This document shows, piece by piece, positions 47,499 through 60,590 of a stretch of 64,000 nt of DNA. Location: positions 1,054,001 through 1,118,000 of the forward strand of contig NZ_CP022278.1 of NCBI RefSeq assembly GCF_002216145.1, given 5' to 3'. The notes beneath the pieces are model-generated. The model searched no databases. It was not told the DNA's origin and saw only the letters and a list, made by a program, of their open reading frames with translations. Position numbers and translations under genes: made by a program. Source of the stretch: Neisseria chenwenguii (lineage in GTDB: Bacteria > Pseudomonadota > Gammaproteobacteria > Burkholderiales > Neisseriaceae). The stretch's first letter is position 1. Each line of letters opens with the position of its first letter.

Positions 47499-47978
47499 CT
47501 AATGTCGCGCAATTGTATAAGTACGTTTGATTTTGCCCTGCAACTGAATCAAGCCGTATAACAAAGCTTCAGCAGTTGGCGGACACCCTGGCACATACAC
47601 ATCAACAGGTACCACGCGGTCGGCACCGCGCACCACCGAATACGAATAATGGTAATAGCCGCCACCATTGGCACATGAACCCATAGACAATACCCAACGC
47701 GGCTCAGCCATTTGGTCATAAACACGGCGCAAAGCAGGTGCCATTTTGTTGGTGAGCGTACCAGCCACAATCATCAAATCCGACTGGCGCGGCGATGGGC
47801 GGAAGATGATACCAAAGCGGTCTAGGTCATAACGCGCCATACCCGCGTGCATCATCTCCACCGCACAACAGGCCAAGCCGAAAGTCACCGGCCACAGCGA
47901 ACCCGTGCGCACATAGTTCAGCACCGTATCCGCGCTGGCGGTTACGAAGCCTTTGTCCAAAACGCCTTCTATTCCCAT
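47499..47978 (-). CDS. nuoB: NADH-quinone oxidoreductase subunit B
   Basis: A 159-residue subunit binding the terminal [4Fe-4S] cluster N2 next to the quinone site. Ligands: tandem cysteines in [21 protein letters not shown] and [14 protein letters not shown]. The ATG at 47978 ([15 protein letters not shown]) is ten bases inside nuoA. The 3' two thirds look like the imported tract and the 5' end (from about 47.87 kb) looks native. Intact. Confidence 0.96.
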   Translation of the reverse strand: MGIEGVLDKGFVTASADTVLNYVRTGSLWPVTFGLACCAVEMMHAGMARYDLDRFGIIFRPSPRQSDLMIVAGTLTNKMAPALRRVYDQMAEPRWVLSMGSCANGGGYYHYSYSVVRGADRVVPVDVYVPGCPPTAEALLYGLIQLQGKIKRTYTIARH

Positions 47979-48325
47979 TCCAGTGCACCTTTTTTCCATT
48001 CGTAAACAAAGCCCACCGTGAGCACCGCGATGAAAACCAGCATCGACCAAAAACCAAAAGCGCCCAAGTCCTTGAACACAACGGCCCACGGAAACATGAA
48101 CGCAATTTCCAAATCAAACAGGATAAACAGAATCGCCACCAGATAATAACGCACGCCAAACCGCATACGCGCGTTTTCAAATGCTTCAAAGCCGCACTCA
48201 AACGGCGTATCTTTTTCCGCATAGTGACGCTTCGGGCCCAAGACGGTACCCAAAACCAAGAAAGCCACACCGGCAATCAGGCCAATGAGAATGAAGACCA
48301 GAACAGGAAAATAGTTAGCCAACAT
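47969..48325 (-). CDS. nuoA: NADH-quinone oxidoreductase subunit A
   Basis: A 118-residue three-helix membrane subunit, first gene of the nuo cluster. [20 protein letters not shown] carries the conserved loop cysteine. The reading frame overlaps nuoB by ten bases. Native style. Transcription should start in the 220 bases upstream (48326-48548), which are AT-rich; I cannot fix a promoter there. Confidence 0.96.
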   Translation of the reverse strand: MLANYFPVLVFILIGLIAGVAFLVLGTVLGPKRHYAEKDTPFECGFEAFENARMRFGVRYYLVAILFILFDLEIAFMFPWAVVFKDLGAFGFWSMLVFIAVLTVGFVYEWKKGALEWE

Positions 48326-48548
48326 AGGCTGCTCCCGACTCGTTAACCGAAAATATAGAGGGGTAAAATTGATATTTTAACCGAATCCGTTAGAGGTTTG
48401 AAGCTGTAATTTGTGAAAAAGACCAATAAATTCAATGTTTTTTGAGAGAGGTTCTTATCCATGTTTTTTAATTACGCTTTTGAGTTTTGAAATAATTCTT
48501 TCGACTGATCTGACTGATGCTTTTGACGTGTGTCTGAATGACAGGGAA

Positions 48549-48900
48549 GGGTTGTCCTGAATAATTAGACCAAGCACCTCCTACCCATTGCTCTAAAATA
48601 GAAAATCAGCTTTTATTTCACTGCTGTTCAACCACCATTTGTACTCTTCTAAATATAAATACAGCTAAAACTGGCTCTTCGGGATACCGTTAAACTTACG
48701 CAAATGGCATTTGCCTGAGCCCAAAAGTCTTTAATTCCGTTAATGTAGTTCTGCTTTTCGGCAAAATGTGTACTGTGGTCATATACCAATGGTTAAATTT
48801 GCGGCCATCCCAAGCATCATAACTTTTGTAGTAGTCGGTATAGACTATACCGTTGAGTGTTGCACTTGAAATGTGAATGCAAGGCTGTCTAAAATTCAGA
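48549..48900 (-). mobile_element. Remnant of an IS1595-family (IS1016-like) element
   Basis: On the minus strand, pieces of an IS1016-type transposase can be read in several frames: GIVYTDYYKSYDAWDGRKFN, then NHSTHFAEKQNYINGIKDFW, then HLRKFNGIPKSQF and LYLEEYKWWLNSSE, ending at a stop near 48593. A possible terminal repeat, GGGTTGTCCTGAATAATTAG, lies at 48549-48568. The N-terminal half is missing and there are several frameshifts. Dead element between nuoA and comP. Confidence 0.65.
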
Positions 48901-48988
48901 CGGCCCGAGCCGTAGAAATTACCGGTCTAAAACGGGGGTACCCGTTTTGGGCTGTTTTTTACAAAGCCCCCCACCTTCATCCAAGGCT

Positions 48989-49459
48989 TTACCCGAAAGG
49001 CCGGCACTCCTTATCCCCGCCCCCGCCGAAATACGCCTTCCCGTCCGTACACCGGCTGTCCGAACGCCCGCACAACACCGCCGACAAACCCCCGTCCAGC
49101 TTCAGCACCCGCGGTTCGCCCTCATGATCCTTCGCCACCGCCTTCAGCATAAACTTATCCGCCCGCGCCCCACGCGGATTTCCGTTTAAACGGATACAGA
49201 ATCCGCCCGCCTCCTTAACCGGCAACTCCGGCCAGGTCGTCGAATTCGCCTTAAAACTCCCCCGCTGCGCATAAAACCGCTCCATAAACTGCGCATTCTC
49301 CAACAGCGCCGCATGGGCAGCCCGCAGATTCGCAGCACGGACATGATCCCGATAGAGCGGATAGGCAACCGTCGCCAAAATGCCGGTAATGGCCAGCGTG
49401 ACCAACAGTTCCGTCAAGGTAAAGCCGGAAAGCCGTGTTTGCGGATGAATCTGTTTCAT
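48989..49459 (-). CDS. comP: ComP minor type IV pilin, DUS receptor
   Basis: A 156-residue minor pilin. Short leader ending in Gly before FTLTELLVTLAITGILATVA, the type III signal and N-terminal helix for prepilin peptidase. The rest matches neisserial ComP: ALLENAQFMERFYAQRGSFK, GGFCIRLNGNPRGARADKFM and a cysteine-bearing C-terminal region (VLCGRSDSRCTDGKAYFGGG). ComP binds DUS directly and gives uptake its sequence preference. Alone on the minus strand, with a TATAGT-like box near 49496. Its own specificity should match the native AGGCCGTCTGAA words. Confidence 0.88.
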   Translation of the reverse strand: MKQIHPQTRLSGFTLTELLVTLAITGILATVAYPLYRDHVRAANLRAAHAALLENAQFMERFYAQRGSFKANSTTWPELPVKEAGGFCIRLNGNPRGARADKFMLKAVAKDHEGEPRVLKLDGGLSAVLCGRSDSRCTDGKAYFGGGGDKECRPFG

Positions 49460-49669
49460 TGTTTCCCTTTTGTCTACTTTGCCGTGTGCCGTTTTACTAT
49501 AACAGACATGGAAATAACTTCGGTTGCCGTCTGAACCGTTTCAGACGGCATCAGGTATTCCGTATTTCTAACCGACTACCGGAACTTTGACCTTTTTTCC
49601 GTCCCGCAGATGCAGCAAAGGCCGCCCGACCCCGTTTCCGGTTTCAGACGGCCTCCGGCAGGATCTGCC

Positions 49670-49975
49670 CTATTTCTTCACCACCGGCTGTTTCACTGCC
49701 GGTACGGCTGCCTTCTTCGCAGGCGCACCGCCAACCGCCACCTCGGCCTTCAGCTTCGCAAAAATGCCTTCGCCGATGCCTTTGACGTTCTTCAGCTCGT
49801 CCACACTCTTAAACTGTCCGTGCTGACTACGGTAGGCCACAATCGCCTTCGCTTTGGCCGGACCCACACCCGGCAGCGTTTCCAGCTCGGCCTCACCCGC
49901 AGTATTGATGTTGACTGCCGCCAGCGACAGCGCTGTACCCAATGCCGCTACCGCAGCAAAAATGAATTTTTTCAT
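49670..49975 (-). CDS. comE: ComE/ComEA-type periplasmic DNA-binding protein
   Basis: A 101-residue exported protein: signal peptide MKKFIFAAVAALGTALSLAA, then the helix-hairpin-helix domain VNINTAGEAELETLPGVGPA and VDELKNVKGIGEGIFAKL, and a Lys/Ala/Val-rich tail. It binds and ratchets incoming DNA in the periplasm. The start at 49975 gives the signal peptide; an upstream in-frame start would add 14 non-signal residues. In pathogenic Neisseria, comE copies lie beside rRNA operons, and this one follows the same rule. Confidence 0.93.
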   Translation of the reverse strand: MKKFIFAAVAALGTALSLAAVNINTAGEAELETLPGVGPAKAKAIVAYRSQHGQFKSVDELKNVKGIGEGIFAKLKAEVAVGGAPAKKAAVPAVKQPVVKK

Positions 49976-50378
49976 GATTTTTTTCCGTTTCCTGTGAAAT
50001 CCGTAATGTCCAAACACTCACCGCATCCGCCCAACCGCCGGCTGTTTTTCCGCGGCTGCACCGATGCACCAGTCGTTATGATAAATAACTTTCCACGCCG
50101 TTTTAAACCCTTTCTGATTATCGTGGCATTTATAGTCATCAAATGTTTCATCCGAACAACACCGGAACCGTTTGTCTTTTTCCCTTATCTGCATTCCCGT
50201 CCGCCCCTCACTCTCTTCTCACTCACTTTCCCTTCCTACAGCCCTCCCTTTCCTGACTGACAGCACAACCCCTTCCTCCCCCATCGGCTACCCCCTTACC
50301 CGCTCTTATCCGCCTCCCCTGCATCGCCTCTTTTGCACCCTCTCTTTGTTTTCTCCACCGTTTGCTCCGTCCAAAAAC
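49976..50378. other. Gap between comE and 5S rRNA with a pyrimidine-rich tract
   Basis: About 400 bases without a convincing gene. From about 50170 to 50350 the plus strand is strongly pyrimidine-rich (repeated CTCT, CCTTCC, CCCC runs). The comE promoter should lie near 49980-50120 on the minus strand. No DUS hairpin is visible here. Confidence 0.5.
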
Positions 50379-50404
50379 AAAGCCCCCGACATCGTCGGGG
50401 GCTG
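50379..50404 (-). terminator. rRNA operon terminator
   Basis: On the minus strand AGCCCCCGAC, loop GAT, GTCGGGGGCT is followed by TTGTTTTTGG. A strong GC hairpin with a T-rich tail, about ten bases after the 5S 3' end. Confidence 0.9.
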
Positions 50405-50413
50405 GGAATGGGT

Positions 50414-50528
50414 GTTTGGCAGTGACCTACTTTCACATGGAAGAACCACACTATCATCGGCGCTGAGTCGTTTCACGGTCCTGTTCGGGATGGGAAGGCG
50501 TGGGACCAACTCGCTATGGCCGCCAAAC
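50414..50528 (-). rRNA. rrf: 5S ribosomal RNA
   Basis: Minus strand begins GTTTGGCGGCCATAGCGAGT and ends GTAGGTCACTGCCAAAC; the two ends pair. The conserved interior CGAACAGGACCGTGAAACGA is present. About 115 nt. Ends are set by pairing, so plus or minus a few bases. Confidence 0.95.
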
Positions 50529-50641
50529 TTAAACTGTACAAACCGGTAAAGCCGCAATCCCTCAGGATTGGCAAATCAACTGTATGGTGATGATCAAATC
50601 ATCAGTAAGCTTTTATCTCTGAAATTCTTCAAATGATAGAG

Positions 50642-53522
<2,881 letters not shown>

Positions 53523-53856
53523 ACTCTATCATTTCAAGAACCTCTCTGACTCCGCTTTCGTTCCCGTTGACTAGGCAACTTGGCTTGAAGTCTTTACTTT
53601 GATAAAGCTTACTGCTTGTTGTGTCTTAACCCTGCCTTTTGTGTTTCAGGGTTAAGTCGATACAATCATCACCCAAATACTGTGGTTTGCTTCTCCAACC
53701 TGCCTGCTTTTGCAAACAGAATCTTCAAATCAAACCGACATTGTCTTTGTTTGTTGATTTCGGCTTTCCAATTTGTTAAAGATCGATGCGTTCGATATTG
53801 CCATCTACTCCGCAAATCAAAACAGACTCTTCAATCTGCTTTGATTTGGGAAGTAA

Positions 53857-53932
53857 TGGTGGAGGCAAACGGGATCGAACCGATGACCCCCTGCTTGCAA
53901 AGCAGGTGCTCTACCAACTGAGCTATGCCCCC
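53857..53932 (-). tRNA. tRNA-Ala (anticodon TGC)
   Basis: A 76-nt tRNA: GGGGGCATAGCTCAG at the 5' end, anticodon loop CTTTGCAAAG with TGC, T loop GGTTCGATCC, and an encoded CCA. It lies in the 16S-23S spacer next to tRNA-Ile. Confidence 0.97.
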
Positions 53933-53960
53933 AGTGTACTACCTTCCGGCTGCCGTCTTG

Positions 53961-54037
<77 letters not shown>

Positions 54038-54124
54038 AAGGTCCTTGACCGTACCATGCGGTACCGTCCTGCATCTTCTATACAGTTTACCGATAAGTGT
54101 GGATGCCAAAACCCCTTCTTTCTC

Positions 54125-55669
<1,545 letters not shown>

Positions 55670-55782
55670 ATCTCTAACTTTTTAACTTCTGGTCTGCTTC
55701 AAAGAAACCGACAAGATTTTTTTCTTGCCTGTCTTTCAAACAGTGTGGGGCCCAAGCACCCACACTTATCGGTAATCTGTAC

Positions 55783-55795
55783 TGTTAAAGAACGC
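55783..55795 (-). promoter_or_regulatory. boxA-like antitermination site in the rRNA leader
   Basis: GCGTTCTTTAACA on the minus strand, about 115 bases before 16S, resembles the boxA consensus TGCTCTTTAACA. A second such word (ATCTTTAACAAATTGG) occurs in the 16S-23S spacer near 53780. Both would recruit the NusB/NusE antitermination complex. Confidence 0.65.
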
Positions 55796-55817
55796 TTCCG
55801 GACCAAACTCCGGCCCG

Positions 55818-55840
55818 AAAAAACCGCTGCAAAAGCAGCG
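55818..55840 (-). promoter_or_regulatory. Terminator-like hairpin inside the rRNA leader
   Basis: On the minus strand CGCTGC-TTTT-GCAGCG is followed by GTTTTTTCGG, the form of an intrinsic terminator. It lies between the promoter and boxA. It could be a weak attenuator or a structural leader element. Confidence 0.5.
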
Positions 55841-55849
55841 AAGAACCGA

Positions 55850-55879
55850 ACTATACACACCCCCACCACTCAGCGTCAA
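55850..55879 (-). promoter_or_regulatory. rRNA operon promoter
   Basis: On the minus strand TTGACG (55874-55879) and TATAGT (55850-55855) are spaced by 18 bases. A near-consensus sigma-70 promoter upstream of the leader; the GTGTGTATAGTTCGG context is GC-rich downstream as expected for a growth-rate-regulated promoter. Confidence 0.75.
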
Positions 55880-56022
55880 CCATATCCCGGAAACTATTTC
55901 ACCAAAAAATACAAACCCGCTGTTTTACAAACGTATTTTGTTTCACCCCAATCCCAACCTCCCGTAAAAAAACCGGGACCGCCTGAAATTATTGCTTTCA
56001 GACGGCCTCAAAACAAAACTCA

Positions 56023-56490
56023 TCAAACCAAATGTTCCGCCAACAACGCCAATGCAAATCCAACCGCCTGCTGCCGGATGCTTTCGCGGTCGCCGCTGAA
56101 TAATGCGGTGCGCTCGATATTTTCTGCGGGCGTGGATAGCCCGAACCATACGGTGCCGACGGGTTTTCCTTTGCCGCCGCCGCCCGGCCCTGCGATGCCG
56201 GAAATACTGAGGGCGTAATCGGCTTGGGCAACGGCTTTAGCGCCGCGTGCCATTTCGGCGACGGTTTCGCGGCTGACGGCACCGTGTTTGAGTAAGGTTG
56301 CGGGCAAAACGCCGAGCCGGTCTTCTTTGGCTTTATTGCTGTATGTGACGAAACTTTGGTGAAACCATTGCGAACTGCCCGAGATTGAGGTAAACGCCCC
56401 TGCGAGCAGTCCGCCGGTGCAGGATTCGGCACAGGTTACGGTTTGGCGGCGGGCGGTCAGATGGTCGGCGATGGTTTGAAGTGCGGTCAT
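56023..56490 (-). CDS. pncC: Nicotinamide-nucleotide amidase (CinA C-terminal family)
   Basis: A 155-residue stand-alone CinA C-terminal domain, which deamidates NMN in NAD recycling. Motifs: TCAESCTGGLLAGAFTSISG, GSSQWFHQSFVTYSNKAK, GAVSRETVAEMA, and SISGIAGPGGGGKGKPVGTV. The ATG at 56490 fits the family. A DUS lies between the stop and the rRNA promoter region. Separated from the ABC transporter gene upstream by about 70 bases with a degenerate DUS. Confidence 0.92.
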   Translation of the reverse strand: MTALQTIADHLTARRQTVTCAESCTGGLLAGAFTSISGSSQWFHQSFVTYSNKAKEDRLGVLPATLLKHGAVSRETVAEMARGAKAVAQADYALSISGIAGPGGGGKGKPVGTVWFGLSTPAENIERTALFSGDRESIRQQAVGFALALLAEHLV

Positions 56491-56558
56491 GGTTATGAAC
56501 TCCGTTGTTAGGCCGCCTGAAAATCGTTCCTGCCCCAATTCTGCACATCCAAATGTTT

Positions 56559-58667
56559 TCAGACAGCCTCAGTCATCAAATCTTTGCGTAAATCCAAAAT
56601 CCTGTCTGCCGCATCGATGGTTTCTTTGCGGTGTGCAACGACGATTTTGGTTACGTTGAGCAACTTCAAATTTTGGTTGATGGCTTTTTCGTTTTCGATG
56701 TCCAAATTACTGGTGGCTTCGTCCAAAAACAGGATTTTTGGTTCGCGGTATAAGGCGCGGGCAAGGATAATCCGCTGTTTTTGGCCGCCTGACAAGGCGC
56801 TGCCCATGTCGCCGATCAGGGTTTCGTAACCCATCGGCATTTTCATAATATCTTCATGAATGACTGCCATAGCTGCGCACTGCATGATTTTCTGCGGGTC
56901 GGGCGTTTCGTCGAAGAAACTGATGTTTTCGCTAATCGACCCTGAAAACAGGACGTCGTCTTGAGTGACAGTACCGCTCAAATCGCGGATAAAGCGCGGA
57001 TGGAGCTTGTGAATGTCGTGTCCGTTGAGGTAAACGTGCCCTTCCGTGGGTTTCAGATTGCCGATTAAGATGTGCATCAGAGTCGATTTGCCGCAACCCG
57101 AGCTGCCGACGAAAGCCAGCGATTCGCCCTGCTTGATTTTAAAGCTGACGTTTTGCAAAACGGGCGGTTCGCTTTCGGAGTAGGCAAACGATACGTCTTC
57201 GACGGAAATGTCGATGTCGCCTTCGATTTGCGGCAGCAGAAATTCATCTGCTGTTTCCTGTTCGCTTTCGGTCAGCACAATATCCGCCAAACGTTCGGCC
57301 TGGAGGTTGAGCATTTTGATTTTGACGTATTGGTCGACCAGCTTGCCGACGCGGGTTTCAAACTGGTCTTTATACGACCAGAACGCAGTCAGCGCACCGA
57401 CGGTAAAGATACCGTCGAGAATGTTGCTTGCGCCGAAATACACAATCAGGATGCCTTCGACGCCGAACAGGAGCTTGTTGGCAAAACTGAATATGTTCTC
57501 CAGCTTCTGAGTGGTCAGTTTGGTATTGACTGTGTCGACAAACAGCGACATCCAGACGTTGTGCCGCTGTTCGTTTTTGCCGAACAGTTTGACCGTCTGC
57601 ACGCCCCTGACCGTTTCCATGAAATAGGTGTCCTGCTTGGCGTCGTGGATGATGTTTTCTTCGGTCGCATTGCGCAGCGGGCGGTAGGCTAGCCAGCGGA
57701 TCAGGATATAGAGCACCAGCGCAATCAAAACAATCAAGGTCAGTTTTACACTGTAGAAGAACATCAGCACCAGCGTAAAAACCCCCATGATGCCGCTTAG
57801 CACCACTTCGATAAACGTCGAAGTCAGTGTATCCTGGATGGTATCAATCGAGCCGAAGCGGGAAATGATGTCGCCCAAATGCCGCTTTTGGAAATAGTCG
57901 CTGGGCAACTCCAGCAGGCGTTTGAACATATTGGCTTTCCACTGGACGTTCAGCGTGGTCGCCAAGTGCATATTGACCCACGATTGCAGCAGCCGTGTCA
58001 GCTCTTGCAGGATTTTCAACAGGCCGAAGCCCAATACCAGTGTTACCAGCAGATTGCGGTCGGCGGAAACCACCACATTATCGATCACCCATTGCAGCAG
58101 AAACGGGCTGACCAGCGTGAAAACTTCCAGCGCCAGCGCCAACAGTAAAACCTGCGCCAGCGAGCGGCCGATACCGGTTACGCCTTTGAGCAGGCTTAAA
58201 ATACGGATACGTTCTTTTTCGTCTTTTTTCTCAAAATGCGTGTTCGGCCAAAGCTCCAACGCAATGCCGGTAAATTTCTGCGACACCTCCGACATCCGGA
58301 TTTTACGCATCCCGACGGCGGGATCCATAATCGTAATGCTGTCCTTGCCTACCGACGCCAACACAACAAAGTGGTTCATGTCCCAATGCAGGATACAGGG
58401 CGTTTTCAGATTGGGCAGGTCAGGCAAATCCAGACGCAGCGCACGCGAGGTCAAGTTTAATTCATTGCCGTAACGCACGATGTGCGCCATCGTCATGCCT
58501 TTTTGAGACAGCGAATATTTCTGCCGCATCGTGCGTAAATCGGTGTTGTAGCCGTGGTAGCCCGCAATGGCGGTCAGACAGGCTAAGCCACACTCGGCCA
58601 CCTCTGTCTGCAAGACTACCGGGAGTTTTTTGCCGAAGCCGAAAGAAAGTTTGTCTAAATAATTCAT
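56559..58667 (-). CDS. Peptidase-containing ABC transporter for double-glycine peptides
   Basis: A 702-residue PCAT-type exporter. The N-terminal C39 peptidase has its catalytic Cys in LQTEVAECGLACLTAIAGYHG-like sequence (about residue 27) and His/Asp in HWDMNHFVVL and IMDPAVG. Six membrane helices follow (about 160-430). The ATP-binding domain has Walker A GSSGCGKST, signature LSGGQKQR and Walker B ILFLDEATSNLD. It cleaves the leader after Gly-Gly while exporting the peptide. ATG overlaps the stop of the membrane-fusion gene by ATGA. Likely substrates are the three small genes upstream. Confidence 0.93.
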   Translation of the reverse strand: MNYLDKLSFGFGKKLPVVLQTEVAECGLACLTAIAGYHGYNTDLRTMRQKYSLSQKGMTMAHIVRYGNELNLTSRALRLDLPDLPNLKTPCILHWDMNHFVVLASVGKDSITIMDPAVGMRKIRMSEVSQKFTGIALELWPNTHFEKKDEKERIRILSLLKGVTGIGRSLAQVLLLALALEVFTLVSPFLLQWVIDNVVVSADRNLLVTLVLGFGLLKILQELTRLLQSWVNMHLATTLNVQWKANMFKRLLELPSDYFQKRHLGDIISRFGSIDTIQDTLTSTFIEVVLSGIMGVFTLVLMFFYSVKLTLIVLIALVLYILIRWLAYRPLRNATEENIIHDAKQDTYFMETVRGVQTVKLFGKNEQRHNVWMSLFVDTVNTKLTTQKLENIFSFANKLLFGVEGILIVYFGASNILDGIFTVGALTAFWSYKDQFETRVGKLVDQYVKIKMLNLQAERLADIVLTESEQETADEFLLPQIEGDIDISVEDVSFAYSESEPPVLQNVSFKIKQGESLAFVGSSGCGKSTLMHILIGNLKPTEGHVYLNGHDIHKLHPRFIRDLSGTVTQDDVLFSGSISENISFFDETPDPQKIMQCAAMAVIHEDIMKMPMGYETLIGDMGSALSGGQKQRIILARALYREPKILFLDEATSNLDIENEKAINQNLKLLNVTKIVVAHRKETIDAADRILDLRKDLMTEAV

Positions 58668-59977
58668 CAGTGCAGTTTCCCCGAGATGCTGTACAACGGG
58701 TCGAGCACCCATTCATAAAGTTTTTTGCGCTCGTTCAAAATATCCGCTTCCAAGGCCATGCCGACCTGGAGCGGCTGGTTTTTGCCGTAAACCTTAATCG
58801 TCTGCTTATCCAGCTTGACCTTGACCAGATAAACAGGCTGGTTTTGCGAAACCGTCTGATTAGGCTGCTCGGTAAACGCCATTCCCGCACCGGCCAACTC
58901 CTGTTTGCCCAAAGCCGTCCGCGCCACCGACACTACCTTGCCCGTTGCATGGCCGAATTTCTGATACGGATACGCCTGATAGCGCAACACCACGCTGTCG
59001 CCCGCCTTCACAAAACCGATGGACGAACTGGGCACATACAGATTTGCGGACAGCTCCGCATCTTTCGGCACAATACTCATCAAAAGCCTCGACGAATCCA
59101 CCTGCTGGCCGACCTCCACATTCGACGTCGTTACATAGCCCGATTTGCTCGCGCGTATCGTCTGCTCATGCTGCGAATCCAGATTCAGGCTTTCCTGATT
59201 GAGTTCCGAAAGCGTGCGGTTGAGCTGGCTCAACTCCGATTCCTGCTTGTCGGGCATGGTTTTCTGCGTATTCTGCGCCTCGCCCAAATCGCGCAAAATG
59301 CCCGCTTCCTCGCGCTTGAGCGTATCCAGCTGCGACTGCTGGTTTAAATATTCGTTTTCATATTCCATCATCTGCTGTTCAGAAATAAAGCCTTTTTTCA
59401 GCAGCGGACGGTATTTCCTGATGACCTCTTTCGCCAACGCCACGCGCCTGTTCTGCCCCTTGATTTGGCTTCTCACATCATCGAGCTGGGTTTGCAGACG
59501 GCCTATATTCCCGCCCGCCGTACGCGCATCGTTTTCATGCACCTCTTTCAACCGCGCGATTTCCTGTTCCAGCAGTTTTTTGCGCAAGCGCGCCTCTTCC
59601 GTCAGCCGTTCGCGCACATCCGCACCGCCGCTGTATTTCGGCATCGAAAGCGTCAGCAGCACATCACCCTTCTTAACAAAATCGCCCTCGGAAACCTTTT
59701 TTTCCGCCACAACCCCCGCATCGGAAGCATACACCCTGACCAAGCCCGACAACGGCAGAAGCTGCCCCTCTACCGTCGTCTTGCGCGTATAGCTGCCGAA
59801 AAAGGCAAACAGCACCACCACCAACGCCACAACCGCTGCGCAACCGATCATAAATTTAAACGAAAACGGCCGTGCCAATACCACATGGCCGGTCCATTTG
59901 TTTTTCTTGGCCTCCAAAATTTCCGGTCGGAAAAAAGGCCTGGGTTCGTTTTGTTGCTGGTTTTGAGGATTAGTCAT
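58667..59977 (-). CDS. Membrane fusion protein of the peptide exporter (HlyD/CvaA type)
   Basis: A 436-residue inner-membrane-anchored adaptor. A cytoplasmic tail (ENRPFFRP-like NEPRPFFRPEILEAKK) precedes one membrane helix (FKFMIGCAAVVALVVVLFAF), then a lipoyl/barrel half (EGQLLPLSGLVRVYASDAGV), a long coiled coil (about 115-270, MRRKL-type repeats) and the second half (ASKSGYVTTSNVEVGQQVDS). It links the ABC transporter to an outer-membrane channel such as the TolC-like protein at 61523. Stop overlaps the transporter start. Confidence 0.92.
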   Translation of the reverse strand: MTNPQNQQQNEPRPFFRPEILEAKKNKWTGHVVLARPFSFKFMIGCAAVVALVVVLFAFFGSYTRKTTVEGQLLPLSGLVRVYASDAGVVAEKKVSEGDFVKKGDVLLTLSMPKYSGGADVRERLTEEARLRKKLLEQEIARLKEVHENDARTAGGNIGRLQTQLDDVRSQIKGQNRRVALAKEVIRKYRPLLKKGFISEQQMMEYENEYLNQQSQLDTLKREEAGILRDLGEAQNTQKTMPDKQESELSQLNRTLSELNQESLNLDSQHEQTIRASKSGYVTTSNVEVGQQVDSSRLLMSIVPKDAELSANLYVPSSSIGFVKAGDSVVLRYQAYPYQKFGHATGKVVSVARTALGKQELAGAGMAFTEQPNQTVSQNQPVYLVKVKLDKQTIKVYGKNQPLQVGMALEADILNERKKLYEWVLDPLYSISGKLH

Positions 59978-60102
59978 AAGTCGGAACAGAAGAAAGACCG
60001 TTTTCAGACGGCCTACTCGGAATTTTCAGAACACAAAGATACGACAGAAATCTGAAGCAATTAGTTCGGAATATGTGTTGTAAATTTTGTTAATGCAAAG
60101 AT

Positions 60103-60315
60103 TTAAAAAGATTTTTTCATAACCATGCCGTCTGAAAAATCAGACCCTGCGTTTTGAAACAGAAACGGCGGAACAATCCGGCGCCAAATAAAGCAAACAA
60201 AAAAACAGAACAGCGCCGAATAAAACAGCGCCGTTTTGAAGCGTCCGGAAAACAGATAAAAATCAGAAAGCACCACCGCAGAAAAAACCGCCACCACCGC
60301 CGACCGTCTCAACAT
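60103..60315 (-). CDS. Small membrane protein, possible immunity protein
   Basis: A 70-residue frame with two hydrophobic stretches (VVAVFSAVVLSDFYLFSG; TALFYSALFCFFVCFIW). Located between the last peptide gene and the membrane-fusion gene, the usual place for a bacteriocin immunity gene. No good ribosome-binding site is seen and its last codons overlap a DUS (TTTCAGACGGCATGG), so it may be spurious. Confidence 0.35.
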   Translation of the reverse strand: MLRRSAVVAVFSAVVLSDFYLFSGRFKTALFYSALFCFFVCFIWRRIVPPFLFQNAGSDFSDGMVMKKSF

Positions 60316-60524
60316 TCCAATTTTGTTTTGCGTTCCACTATTCTCCTCTCATATTTTCAGGCGACTACAGTCAGACCTGACAGACTGTCTGATTATTTCG
60401 ATACTTACATAAAATCGCTCCACTGAAAAATGTTTTTTTGCAAAGTTAAATTGTTAAATTTAAACTATAATTTCATATTATGAATACGGCTTAAAACCAA
60501 ATTTTATAATCACAACGTAAAATA

Positions 60525-60556
60525 AAAGCCGCCTGAAATTTTTCAGACGGCTTTTC
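60525..60556. terminator. Hairpin terminator after the peptide genes
   Basis: AAAAGCCGCCTGAAATTT meets AAATTTTTCAGACGGCTTTT, a DUS-derived stem with T run on either strand. It separates the peptide genes from the transporter genes, so peptides could be made in excess over the exporter. Confidence 0.75.
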
Positions 60557-60590
60557 TCAAGTTATATAACCAACTGCATTTCAAAAATAC

